Of a stretch of 7,312 bases of DNA, positions 1 to 7,312 are shown in pieces (position 1 is the first letter of the stretch; every line of letters begins with the position of its first letter). The stretch is from Actinomycetota bacterium. Lineage in GTDB: Bacteria > Actinomycetota > Thermoleophilia > Gaiellales > Gaiellaceae. The translations under genes were made by a program, and so were the position numbers. Under the pieces are notes generated by a model. That model made no database searches, was not told the DNA's origin, and saw only the letters and a list, made by a program, of their open reading frames with translations. Location of the stretch: positions 1 to 7,312 of the forward strand of contig PLDP01000094.1 in NCBI GenBank assembly GCA_003136795.1, given 5' to 3'.

Positions 1-695
1 ACCTCCACCACCCCGGCGCCTGCGGCTCGCAGCGCTCCCGCGGCGGCTGCCGCGGTCGCTCCCGTGGTGTAGACGTCGTCGACGAGCACCACGCGCGAGG
101 GACACCCGATTACCGCTGCGAACGCCCCGCGGACGTTGCGCCGTCGTTCGGCGACACCGAGGCCCGTTTGCCGGGCGATCGTCGTCCGGCGTGTCAGGAG
201 AGGCGCCGCGGCGATCTCCCACCGGCCGGCGAGCTCGGCAGCGAGACGTTCCGCCGGGTGGTGCCCGCGTTGCAGCTGGCGGACCGCGTCGGGCGGGATA
301 TACGTGATGACGTCTGCCGCCGGCCGCTCGACGTGGGCAACGACGAGCTCGGCGGCGAATGCAGCGACGTGGCGGAGCCCGCGCTCCTTCCAGGCGCGAA
401 CGAGCGCGCGGGCGGGGCCGGCATAGGCAACCGCCGCGCGCGCGGTGGAGAACGAGAGCCGGCGCCCCGAGCACTCGTGGCAGCGCGCGACCGGCCACGC
501 CGTCGGTGCGCCGCAGCAGCCACAGCGCGGCGGGCGCAGTGGGCGCAGCGCGAGCACGCAGGAAGGACAAAGCGTGTCGGCCGCAGCACCGCAACCGACG
601 CAGCGGCGCGGCAGAACGAGGTCGATGAGCCACGCGACCCACGCTAGGGCGGATCGTGTGCCGTGTCTGTCACGGAAGTGGAACAAAAGTCCCAC
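1..695 (-). CDS. comF: ComF family phosphoribosyltransferase-like protein (3' end cut by window edge)
   Basis: This frame is open from the start region to the left edge, giving 231 codons plus two bases. The N-terminal part has paired cysteines typical of the ComF double zinc ribbon: RCVGCG (C32, C35), CPSC (C43, C46), a C58/C60/C61 cluster and CHEC (C72, C75). The middle has AYAGPARALVRAWKERG (about residues 90-106), the ComF match to a 'Y.g..r.lI...K..g' segment. Near the edge lies the PRPP-binding loop VVLVDDVYTTGAT (202-214). In competent bacteria ComF is a cytoplasmic protein needed for DNA uptake; elsewhere its role is unclear. No ATG exists in frame upstream of the zinc ribbon. The only usual starts are GTG at 695 (used here) and TTG at 686, both with weak ribosome binding sites and both inside a hairpin. 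The gap from the upstream stop is 11 bases. Family call is firm; the start is not. Confidence 0.9.
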   Translation of the reverse strand, partial: MGLLFHFRDRHGTRSALAWVAWLIDLVLPRRCVGCGAAADTLCPSCVLALRPLRPPRCGCCGAPTAWPVARCHECSGRRLSFSTARAAVAYAGPARALVRAWKERGLRHVAAFAAELVVAHVERPAADVITYIPPDAVRQLQRGHHPAERLAAELAGRWEIAAAPLLTRRTTIARQTGLGVAERRRNVRGAFAAVIGCPSRVVLVDDVYTTGATAAAAAGALRAAGAGVVE

Positions 696-698
696 TTC
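661..698 (-). repeat. Tandem pair of hairpins at the nucleotidyltransferase-comF junction
   Basis: Two inverted repeats abut and share base 675. On the transcribed minus strand the first (698 to 675) has arms GAAGTGGGAC and GTTCCACTTC around a TTTT loop: ten pairs, one of them G-U in RNA. The same element on the plus strand has an A-C mismatch at that position, so it folds better in the direction the genes are read. The second (675 to 661) has arms CCGTG and CACGG around a 5-base loop. No T-run follows, so it is not a standard intrinsic terminator. It could be a REP-like dispersed palindrome, an mRNA stabiliser or attenuator, or a fold that controls comF translation, since both possible comF starts lie within it. 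The pairing is seen directly; the role is unknown. Confidence 0.6.
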
Positions 699-706
699 TG
701 CAGGTG

Positions 707-1471
707 CTAATCGGGGCTGTAGCTCTCGCGGGCCGACAGGCCGGCGGCGGCGCGCAGGCGGTTGTCCGCTTCGAGGAGCTGCTCGTGGTTCCCGATGTCG
801 TACCAGGTGTCGTCGAACAGCCAGCCGTACACCGGCTCGCGCCGCTGCAGCCAGCCGACGAAGCGGCCGGGCTGGTCGGCGCCGTGCTCGCCGTCCAGGT
901 AGCCCCTGATCAGCCGCGCGTGCTCGCGGTGGAAGAGATACGTCGCGGTCGCGGCCAGGGTCGACGGCGGATCCGCCGGCTTCTCCTCGAAGTCGAGGAC
1001 GCGGCCGTCGTCGGCGAGCGCGACGATCCCGTAGCGCGACGCGAGCTCGAGCGAGCCGACGTCGCGCACCGCGACCGCGCTCGCAGTTCCCTTCGTCCGC
1101 CAGAACGCCGCGAAGTCGACAAGGCTGAACTCGAACAGGTTGTCGCCGGCGATCACAAGCAGGTCGTCGTCGAGCTGCGCATGCTCGATCACGAACAACA
1201 GGTCGCCGATCGCGCCAAGCCGGTGCTCGTTCGAGGTCGTGCCGTCGTCATGCACGATCACGTCACGGCCGACCGCCCAGCGCGCGAACGCATCGACCTT
1301 GTGCGAGTTCGTGACGACGTGGATCTCGTCGACGATCCCGGCATCCGTGACCGCGTCGATGATCCAATCGATGATCGGGCGGCCGCCGACGGGCAGGAGC
1401 TCCTTCGCCCAGGTGTCGGTGAGCGGGCGCAGCCGGGTCGCGTAACCCGCGGCGAGGACGATCGCCTTCAC
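707..1471 (-). CDS. NDP-sugar synthase, GalU/RmlA-like glucose-1-phosphate nucleotidyltransferase
   Basis: This 254-residue protein belongs to the NTP_transferase family, which joins a sugar 1-phosphate to an NTP to make an NDP-sugar and pyrophosphate. The nucleotide-binding N-terminus is present: LAAGYATRLRPLT (6-18), then AKELLPVGG (22-30) with the conserved Lys of the GalU-type KE(M/L)LPV motif. Further on are NEHRLGAIGDL (81-91), the metal-binding Asp in AGDN (108-111), FEEKP (161-165) and the late WYDIGNHEQLLEAD (223-236). The second glycine of the usual AGGxGTRL loop is Tyr here. The exact base and sugar (UDP/dTDP-glucose or another) cannot be read from the sequence. The start is GTG at 1471: the preceding gene's TGA and this GTG form GTGA, a 4-bp overlap suggesting coupled translation, and a weak GGTGG lies about 7 bases upstream. 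The open frame continues upstream of this GTG to 2155, but the family begins at VKAIVLAAG. Confidence 0.9.
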   Translation of the reverse strand: MKAIVLAAGYATRLRPLTDTWAKELLPVGGRPIIDWIIDAVTDAGIVDEIHVVTNSHKVDAFARWAVGRDVIVHDDGTTSNEHRLGAIGDLLFVIEHAQLDDDLLVIAGDNLFEFSLVDFAAFWRTKGTASAVAVRDVGSLELASRYGIVALADDGRVLDFEEKPADPPSTLAATATYLFHREHARLIRGYLDGEHGADQPGRFVGWLQRREPVYGWLFDDTWYDIGNHEQLLEADNRLRAAAGLSARESYSPD

Positions 1472-2421
1472 GCCGTCGCCACCGTGCCTGCGAGCGACTG
1501 CACGTAGGGCGCGCGATGCACGCCGTGCTCGGTGACGATCGCAGCGATCAGCGCGGCCGGTGTGACGTCGAAGGCGGGATTCCGGGCCGCGAAGCGCGTC
1601 GTGATCTCTGCAGGGTCGCGCTCCTCGATCGGGATCGTCGCTCCGTCCTGCGCGCTCAGGTCGAGCGTCGTCGTGGGCGCAACGACGTACAGCGGAATGG
1701 CGTGATGGCTCGCGAGGACGGCGAGCGAATACGTGCCGATCTTGTTGGCGGTGTCGCCGTTCGCCGCGATCCGGTCTGCGCCCGTGATCACGCAGTCCAC
1801 CTCGCCGGCCGCCATCAGGGACGCGGCGGCCGAGTCGACGATCACCGCGTGTGGGATCGACGCTGCCTCGAGCTCCCAGGCGGTGAGCCGGGCGCCCTGA
1901 AGGAGCGGCCGCGTCTCGTCGACCCAGACGTGCTGAAGCAGGCCCCGCTCCCAGGCCGTGAGCAGCGCACCGACCGCACTTCCGTAGCCGCCGGTGGCGA
2001 GACCGCCGGCGTTGCAGTGCGTGAGCGCACGCGTGCCCGAAACCAGCAGATCGGCGGCATGCGCCGACATGCGGCGGCACCGTTCGACCTCGTCCGTGTG
2101 GATGCGGCGCGCGTGCTCGTACGACGGGTCGTCGCGCATCTCGTCGAGCGCCCACCCGAGATTGACCGCGGTCGGGCGCGACGCGCGCAGGATGTGATCG
2201 GCGGTGGCCAGGTCCTCCCCGTGCGCAGCGGCAAGCGCGATGCCGTACGCAGCGGCGACGCCGATCGCGGGCGCGCCGCGGACGACCATCGTCTTGATGG
2301 CGTCCGCGACCTCGCCCGCAGTGCGGCAGCGCACGTCGATCTCTTCGAGCGGCAGGAGCCGCTGGTCGAGCAGGACGACCGCGTCCTCCTCGAGCCGCAG
2401 GATCCGCTCAGGCTCGAGCAT
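1468..2421 (-). CDS. mtnA: S-methyl-5-thioribose-1-phosphate isomerase
   Basis: MtnA converts 5-methylthioribose 1-phosphate to 5-methylthioribulose 1-phosphate in the methionine salvage pathway, recycling the methylthioadenosine left by polyamine and other SAM-dependent synthesis. It belongs to the eIF2B-alpha/beta/delta-like fold family. The 317 residues contain the family signatures in order: RGAPAIG (48-54), LTHCNAGGLATGGYGSA (133-149) with the catalytic Cys at 136, VDETRPLLQGARLTAWEL (167-184), and GADRIAANGDTANKIGTY (214-231) with the catalytic Asp at 216 and the NK pair at 226-227. Length is slightly below the usual 340-350. The ATG at 2421 is 18 bases after the ahcY stop and has no clear Shine-Dalgarno, so it probably depends on translation of ahcY. 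Its stop overlaps the start of the next gene by 4 bp. A related ribose-1,5-bisphosphate isomerase family exists, but the Cys/Asp motifs and the ahcY neighbour favour MtnA. Confidence 0.93.
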   Translation of the reverse strand: MLEPERILRLEEDAVVLLDQRLLPLEEIDVRCRTAGEVADAIKTMVVRGAPAIGVAAAYGIALAAAHGEDLATADHILRASRPTAVNLGWALDEMRDDPSYEHARRIHTDEVERCRRMSAHAADLLVSGTRALTHCNAGGLATGGYGSAVGALLTAWERGLLQHVWVDETRPLLQGARLTAWELEAASIPHAVIVDSAAASLMAAGEVDCVITGADRIAANGDTANKIGTYSLAVLASHHAIPLYVVAPTTTLDLSAQDGATIPIEERDPAEITTRFAARNPAFDVTPAALIAAIVTEHGVHRAPYVQSLAGTVATA

Positions 2422-2439
2422 GCAGGGCGCCGGACCGGA

Positions 2440-3756
<1,317 letters not shown>

Positions 3757-4089
3757 TCAGGCCGCGAGGAGCCGTTCGTGCTTGCGCTGCTCCCACTCGA
3801 CCCAGGAGCCTGCGTCCTCGCCGGCGGCGAGCCACGCGTCGACCGCCCCGCGCAGCTCCGGATCGCGCCGCAGCCGGCGGGCGAACGCGAGCTCTGCGAG
3901 CTCGAGCCCGAACCGGTGGCGCAGCTCGCGCAGGCTCCGCAGGCGGTTCACCTCGGAGAGCCCGTACAGGCGGTAGCCCGACGGGGTGCGCAGAGGAGCG
4001 ACGAGGCCGTGCTCCTCGAGGTAGCGGAGCATCCGCGCCGACCAGCCGGTCTCGCGGGCCGCGGCTCCGACGGCCAGTGGCCCCTGCAT
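3757..4089 (-). CDS. Small MerR-family transcriptional regulator
   Basis: A 110-residue protein with an N-terminal MerR-type winged helix-turn-helix: VGAAARETGWSARMLRYLEE (7-26), GLVAPLRTPSGYRLYG (28-43) and SEVNRLRSLRELRHRFGLEL (45-64). This is the usual 'tG.s...lRyYe..GLi.P.Rt.~GyR.Y' pattern. The rest (65-110) is Arg/Glu-rich and helical, likely a short dimerisation helix ending in EWEQRKHERLLAA. There is no cysteine at all, so a metal- or thiol-sensing effector site is unlikely. The gene lies 47 bases after the cupin gene and 48 before ahcY. The ATG at 4089 has an AAGG about 9 bases upstream, and a spaced dyad lies just before it. Regulation of itself and of the ahcY-mtnA segment is plausible from position only; its ligand and targets cannot be told. 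Confidence 0.85.
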   Translation of the reverse strand: MQGPLAVGAAARETGWSARMLRYLEEHGLVAPLRTPSGYRLYGLSEVNRLRSLRELRHRFGLELAELAFARRLRRDPELRGAVDAWLAAGEDAGSWVEWEQRKHERLLAA

Positions 4090-4096
4090 CGCCCGA

Positions 4097-4122
4097 AACC
4101 TTACCAGAAGCGTGTGAAGGTT
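4097..4122 (-). promoter_or_regulatory. Spaced dyad upstream of merR, candidate operator or RBS-masking fold
   Basis: Exact 6-base arms AACCTT and AAGGTT are separated by 14 bases in the 47-base gap before merR. ACCTT/AAGGT half-sites occur in promoters bound by some MerR-family proteins (CueR-like operators have them, with closer G/C extensions absent here). The proximal arm also contains the AAGG that probably serves as the merR ribosome binding site, so the same repeat could fold in mRNA and hide it. No convincing -35/-10 pair is visible. The repeat is seen; its function is inferred and could be chance. Confidence 0.35.
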
Positions 4123-4136
4123 CGCGCGCGGAGCGC

Positions 4137-4547
4137 TCAGGCGGCCGAAGTGCCTTCGCGCCCGTAGGCGTCTTCGAGCCGCACGACGTCGTCGAGGTGC
4201 GGCGTCGAGACCTCGAGGATCGTCGTGTCCTCGATCGCGGTCACGCGGTGCACCGTGCCGGGCGCGTAGTGGAAGGCCGCGCCGGGGCCGATCACCTCCT
4301 CCTTCAGCATCGTCTCCCCCACCTCGCCGAGCTCGAGCCTCGCGCGTCCGGACTCGACGAGCCACGACTCGTCTTTCTCGCGGTGGAACTGAAGCGACAG
4401 CGAATGCCCCGCTTTGACGAAGAGGACCTTGCCGCAGTACACGTCGGTGAGCGCCCAGATCAGCTCGTGTCCCCACGGCTTCTCGACCTTCCGCACGTCG
4501 AAGGACCACCGATCGAGCGTGTCGAGGTTCGGCGAGTCGACGCCCAT
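4137..4547 (-). CDS. Cupin protein resembling the phosphomannose isomerase type II domain
   Basis: A single-domain cupin of 136 residues from ATG 4547. KPWGHELIWA (23-32) matches the 'rPWG.y' entry of the type II phosphomannose isomerase/ManC C-terminal domain. Cupin motif 1 is GHSLSLQFHREKDESWLVESG (47-67, His55, Glu60), where the second metal-ligand His of ManC proteins is Glu57. Motif 2 is PGTVHRVTA (96-104, His100). It may isomerise a hexose 6-phosphate or bind a sugar phosphate, but such stand-alone cupins are poorly characterised. It follows a nucleotidyltransferase gene, the same order as the two domains of fused ManC/AlgA. A GTG at 4583 would add 12 residues and overlap the previous gene by 13 bases. 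I prefer 4547 because an AAAGGA lies 9 bases upstream and the added residues show no family match. Confidence 0.78.
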   Translation of the reverse strand: MGVDSPNLDTLDRWSFDVRKVEKPWGHELIWALTDVYCGKVLFVKAGHSLSLQFHREKDESWLVESGRARLELGEVGETMLKEEVIGPGAAFHYAPGTVHRVTAIEDTTILEVSTPHLDDVVRLEDAYGREGTSAA

Positions 4548-4556
4548 CGGGTCCGA

Positions 4557-4562
4557 TCCTTT
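4557..4562 (-). promoter_or_regulatory. Ribosome binding site that favours the shorter cupin start
   Basis: AAAGGA on the minus strand is followed by nine bases and the ATG at 4547. The alternative GTG at 4583 has only CCGGA directly against it, too close to act. This is the main reason for choosing the 136-residue form of the cupin. Confidence 0.5.
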
Positions 4563-4570
4563 CAGGTCCG

Positions 4571-5263
4571 TCAAGCGAGCCACTCCGGATGCGACTCGAC
4601 GTGCTCGGAGGCGGTGCGCAGCTCTTTCGGCGTGTTGACGGTGAGCCAGAGCCCCGCATGCCGAAACGCGCGCAGGCGTCCCTCCGCAGCGAGCTCGGGA
4701 AACGTCGTCGACTCGTGGTCGCCCCGTTCGGGGAACCGCTCGATCGCCTCGTGGGAGAGGACGTAGTTGCCGCAGTTGACCCAGAACGACACCTGGCCGC
4801 CTTCGCGGAAGCCCTGAACGAGGTCATCGTCGTCGATGTCGACGAGGCCGAACTGCGACGTCGGCTGCGCGACGGTGATCGTCGCGAGCGCCCCGCCCGC
4901 GCGATGCGCGGCCAGCAGCGCCGTGAAGTCGACGTCGACCAGCTCGTCGCCGTTCAGCGCGTAGACGTCGCCCTCCTCGGTGCGCAGGCCGGCGGCGAAC
5001 TTGATCCCGCCGCCGCGGCCGAGCCGCTCGTGCTCCTCGGCGACGACGATCTCCGGGCCGAGGCCCTGAAGCTCCGAGAGAAACAGCGAGCCCTGTCCTG
5101 CAGCGCACGCGAAGATCACGCGCGTCACGCCTGCGTTTGCGAGGCGCCCGACCTGGTAGGCCGCAAGCGGCTTGCCGGCGACCTCGACGAGCGCCTTCGG
5201 CCGTCCGCCTGCAGCGTCACCAAGTCGCTCGGCCTTCCCGCCGGCGAGGATGATCGCTTCCAC
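4571..5263 (-). CDS. Short sugar-1-phosphate nucleotidyltransferase (mannose-1-phosphate guanylyltransferase-like)
   Basis: A 230-residue NTP_transferase protein that should activate a sugar 1-phosphate with an NTP in the cytoplasm. The N-terminus has LAGGKAERLGDAAGGRPKAL (6-25) followed by VEVAGKP (26-32), the nucleotide-binding loop with its Arg and PKAL lysine. The middle has LGRGGGIKFA (81-90), where most relatives have LGTGGA(I/L), and the metal-binding Asp in LNGDE (103-107). The end has GLWLTVNTPKEL (204-215), the usual 'W.dvnTpedl' closing motif. It is much shorter than true GDP-mannose pyrophosphorylases (about 350) and closer in size to HddC or MurNAc-1-P uridylyltransferase-type enzymes, so base and sugar are open. 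The neighbouring cupin makes a mannose-type substrate somewhat more likely. The start is GTG at 5263, 5 bases after the dehydrogenase stop, with an AGGGGGT stretch 9 bases upstream inside the end of that gene. Confidence 0.87.
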   Translation of the reverse strand: MEAIILAGGKAERLGDAAGGRPKALVEVAGKPLAAYQVGRLANAGVTRVIFACAAGQGSLFLSELQGLGPEIVVAEEHERLGRGGGIKFAAGLRTEEGDVYALNGDELVDVDFTALLAAHRAGGALATITVAQPTSQFGLVDIDDDDLVQGFREGGQVSFWVNCGNYVLSHEAIERFPERGDHESTTFPELAAEGRLRAFRHAGLWLTVNTPKELRTASEHVESHPEWLA

Positions 5264-5268
5264 GCGGC

Positions 5269-6582
5269 TCAGACCCCCTGTGCGGTCTGCGGCAAGACCT
5301 CGGTGAGCGACGCCCCACGGCCGATCCCTTCGTAGGCGAAGCCGGCGCGCCGCGTCTCTTCGGGATCGAGCAGGTTGCGCCCGTCGACGATCAGCGGATT
5401 CGCCATCGCCTCGCGCGTCTCGCGGGTCGCGAGGCCCTTCAGCTCATCCCACTCGGTCACGATCACCGCTGCGTCGGCGCCCCGGACCGCGTCCGCGACG
5501 CTCGCAACCACCTCGACGCCCTCCGGCAGCTTCGTGCCGTCCGCGACCGGATCCCAGGCGCGCACCTCTGCGCCCTCGGCAAGGAGGCGCGACGCGAGGA
5601 CGATCGACGGCGCGTCGCGCATGTCGTCGGTGTCCGGCTTGAACGCCAGACCGAGCAGCGCGACCCGCTTGCCGCGCAGCGATCCGAGATGCCGCTTCAG
5701 CTTCCCGATCACCCGCCGCTTCTGCAGCTCGTTCACCTCGATCACCGCCGACAGCAGCTGGAAGTGGTAGCCCGAATTGGACGCGAGCTGCTTGAGCGCG
5801 AGCGAGTCCTTCGGGAAGCACGAGCCGCCGTAGCCGATGCCGGCGCGCAGAAAGTGCGGGCCGAGCCGGTGATCGAGGCCGACCCCTTCCGCCACCTTCA
5901 CGACGTCGGCGCCGGTCGCCTCGCACACGTTCGCGATCTCGTTGATGAACGAGATGCGGGTCATCAGAAAGGCGTTCGCCGCAAGCTTGATCATCTCGGC
6001 AGAGTTCACGTCGGAGCGCACGATCGGCGCATCGATCGACGAGTAGAGGCTCGCGACCGCGTCGCCGTCGTCGGCGTCGTAGGCACCGATCACGATCCGG
6101 TCGGGCTGCATGAAATCGCGCACGGCGCGGCCTTCGGCGAGGAACTCGGGATTGGAGGCATAGCCGACGTGGTCGAGCCCGCGCTGGTCGAGGCCGGCGC
6201 GCACCTTCTCGCCGGTGCCGACGGGGACGGTCGACTTCATCACGAGGATCGGTCGCCCTTCGAGCTCGGGCAGCTCGTCGACGACCGTCCAGACCCGCGA
6301 CAGGTCGGCATCGCCGGAGTAGGTCGGCGGCGTGTCGACGCACACGAACAGGAACTCGCAGTCGGCGAGCTCGGCGACGTCGAGGGTGTAGGTCAGGCGG
6401 CCGGCGTGGCGCTCGAGCAGCTCGGGCACGTCCTGCTCGTGGAACGGGACGTGACCTTGCCGGAGCGCGTCGATCTTCTCGGGGACAACGTCGCGGATGA
6501 CGACGTCATGGCCGAGCTCGGCGAAGCACACACCCGTGACGAGGCCCACCCAGCCGGCGCCGAAGATGCCTACCTTGCTCAT
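5269..6582 (-). CDS. ugd: UDP-glucose/GDP-mannose-family nucleotide-sugar 6-dehydrogenase
   Basis: The enzyme oxidises C6 of an NDP-hexose twice with NAD+ to give a uronic acid donor, most often UDP-glucose to UDP-glucuronate, for capsule or wall polymers. The 437 residues are full length. Visible landmarks are the NAD-binding FGAGWVG (7-13), KSTVPVGTG (116-124), SNPEFLAEG (143-151), EMIKLAANAF (196-205), the catalytic Cys255 in GYGGSCFPKD (250-259) and the C-terminal substrate region GLAFKPDTDDMRDAPS (311-326). UDP-glucose is the commonest substrate for this length and motif set, but GDP-mannose or UDP-HexNAc versions share these motifs, so the gene symbol is provisional. The ATG at 6582 is 10 bases after the upstream stop and has no good Shine-Dalgarno, implying coupled translation. 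The two nucleotidyltransferase genes of this window could supply its substrate. Confidence 0.94.
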   Translation of the reverse strand: MSKVGIFGAGWVGLVTGVCFAELGHDVVIRDVVPEKIDALRQGHVPFHEQDVPELLERHAGRLTYTLDVAELADCEFLFVCVDTPPTYSGDADLSRVWTVVDELPELEGRPILVMKSTVPVGTGEKVRAGLDQRGLDHVGYASNPEFLAEGRAVRDFMQPDRIVIGAYDADDGDAVASLYSSIDAPIVRSDVNSAEMIKLAANAFLMTRISFINEIANVCEATGADVVKVAEGVGLDHRLGPHFLRAGIGYGGSCFPKDSLALKQLASNSGYHFQLLSAVIEVNELQKRRVIGKLKRHLGSLRGKRVALLGLAFKPDTDDMRDAPSIVLASRLLAEGAEVRAWDPVADGTKLPEGVEVVASVADAVRGADAAVIVTEWDELKGLATRETREAMANPLIVDGRNLLDPEETRRAGFAYEGIGRGASLTEVLPQTAQGV

Positions 6583-6592
6583 CGCGGGGAGC

Positions 6593-7312
6593 CTACTTCC
6601 CGCTTGTTAGCGGTTTGAGACCCTTGGCGATCGCGAGCATCGTCTCGTTGGACAGATCGTCGAGCAGCGTGTTGACCACCCAGTAGCTTGCCCCGTGCGC
6701 CTTCAGCACGATCATGTGCAGGTGCGGGCCGGAGTAGTAGAGATCGAACTCACGCCCGCCCAGGTCGTGGCGGAAGCTCTTGTCGGCAAGCGTGGGGGCG
6801 CCGTCCCAATCGGTCTCTTCCACGCCCCAGTAGGTGTTGCCGTTGTGGAAGACGAGCCGCACGGCACGATGGCCACCCTGCCGGTCGATCCAGTACTGGC
6901 GCACCGGCGTGTCGCCCGGCAGCGTGTCCGGATACGAGTTGCGCTCGAGCACCGTCGGCACCATCAGCGGGAACTTGAACTTCTTCTGCAGCGGCTTCAA
7001 CAGGTCTGTCGCAGGCGCAGCGTCGTAGCGCACAAAGGCCGGCTCGTGCTGCGGGATGTTCGCGATCGGGAGCGGAGCGATCGAGCCGCTGTACGCGGAG
7101 CCGAGCACGACGAGGAGCATCGAGCCCGGATCGAGTGCCAGTAGGCCGGGCCGCCGCGGCAGCTTCGCGACGTCGGCGGGCTGCATCAGGTTCTGCAGCG
7201 CGTGCGCCGCGCTCTTCGACCCCTTCTGCGCGGGGTCGTAGTAGATCACCGAGTGGAACTCCGTCGGCCCGTTCGCGTAGACGCCGTTGGGCGGCGTCTG
7301 CGTCACGTAGCC
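6593..7312 (-). CDS. C-terminal part of a probable LCP (LytR-CpsA-Psr)-type envelope protein, 5' end beyond window
   Basis: The frame is open to the right edge (239 residues visible, beginning GYVTQTPP); a GTG at 7306 exists, but nothing suggests a true start there, so I treat the gene as partial. Numbering from the edge, residues 18-80 (FHSVIYYDPAQKG, ADVAKLPRRP, MLLVVLGSAYSG) look like the small LytR_C-type domain found after LCP catalytic domains. Residues 150-235 (HNGNTYWGVEETDW, GREFDLYYSGPHLHMIVL, YWVVNTLLDDLSNETMLAIA) resemble DUF4367/RseB-like sensor domains outside the membrane. There is no cysteine and no membrane segment in the visible part, consistent with an exported C-terminus. 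LCP proteins attach glycopolymers to peptidoglycan, which fits the nucleotide-sugar genes downstream, but the catalytic domain is not in view. Assignment rests on recalled family resemblance and is moderate. Confidence 0.55.
   Translation of the reverse strand, partial: GYVTQTPPNGVYANGPTEFHSVIYYDPAQKGSKSAAHALQNLMQPADVAKLPRRPGLLALDPGSMLLVVLGSAYSGSIAPLPIANIPQHEPAFVRYDAAPATDLLKPLQKKFKFPLMVPTVLERNSYPDTLPGDTPVRQYWIDRQGGHRAVRLVFHNGNTYWGVEETDWDGAPTLADKSFRHDLGGREFDLYYSGPHLHMIVLKAHGASYWVVNTLLDDLSNETMLAIAKGLKPLTSGK

Noticed and set aside
707..2155. A 482-codon minus-strand open frame covering the nucleotidyltransferase and much of mtnA
   Set aside because: Only the part after GTG 1471 matches a protein family. 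The upstream part is Arg/Ala-rich out-of-frame translation of mtnA.
3757..4827. A 356-codon minus-strand frame that would fuse a long extension to the MerR protein
   Set aside because: The extension overlaps the cupin and nucleotidyltransferase genes in another frame and has no family match. MerR starts naturally at 4089.
5689..6618. A 309-codon plus-strand open frame antisense to the dehydrogenase
   Set aside because: It is a low-complexity Arg/Asp/Val-rich shadow of the conserved gene on the other strand.

Overview
The window is about two-thirds G+C and carries nine genes, all read from the minus strand, with junctions between a 4-bp overlap and a 48-base gap. No RNA gene, mobile element, CRISPR array or intergenic stretch over 50 bases is visible. 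The base composition, the thermophile/archaeal-type S-adenosylhomocysteinase and the LytR-like envelope protein suggest a high-GC actinobacterium, most likely from a deep branch such as Thermoleophilia (Gaiellales/Solirubrobacterales). That placement is an inference from protein style, not a computed one. The contig edges cut the first and last genes.

In transcription order (right to left), the first block (7312 to 4137) is about the cell envelope and nucleotide sugars: the C-terminal part of a probable LytR-CpsA-Psr (LCP)-type protein, a complete UDP-glucose/GDP-mannose-type dehydrogenase, a short sugar-1-phosphate nucleotidyltransferase, and a small phosphomannose-isomerase-like cupin. The middle block (4089 to 1468) begins with a 110-residue MerR-type regulator, followed by ahcY (S-adenosylhomocysteinase) and mtnA (methylthioribose-1-phosphate isomerase), two enzymes that deal with by-products of S-adenosylmethionine use. 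The third block (1471 to 1) holds a second, GalU/RmlA-like nucleotidyltransferase whose GTG start overlaps the mtnA stop, then a comF-type phosphoribosyltransferase gene that runs off the left edge.

The spacing suggests one or two long transcripts. Envelope sugar activation and SAM-cycle housekeeping are physically interleaved, with MerR at the seam. The non-coding signals I can support are a strong Shine-Dalgarno before ahcY, one that decides the cupin start, a 26-bp spaced dyad before merR, and a tandem pair of hairpins at the comF start. The individual enzyme families are well known. I do not see a clear new defence, mobile or biosynthetic system; the points worth a second look are the seam, the hairpin pair and a few family-level oddities.
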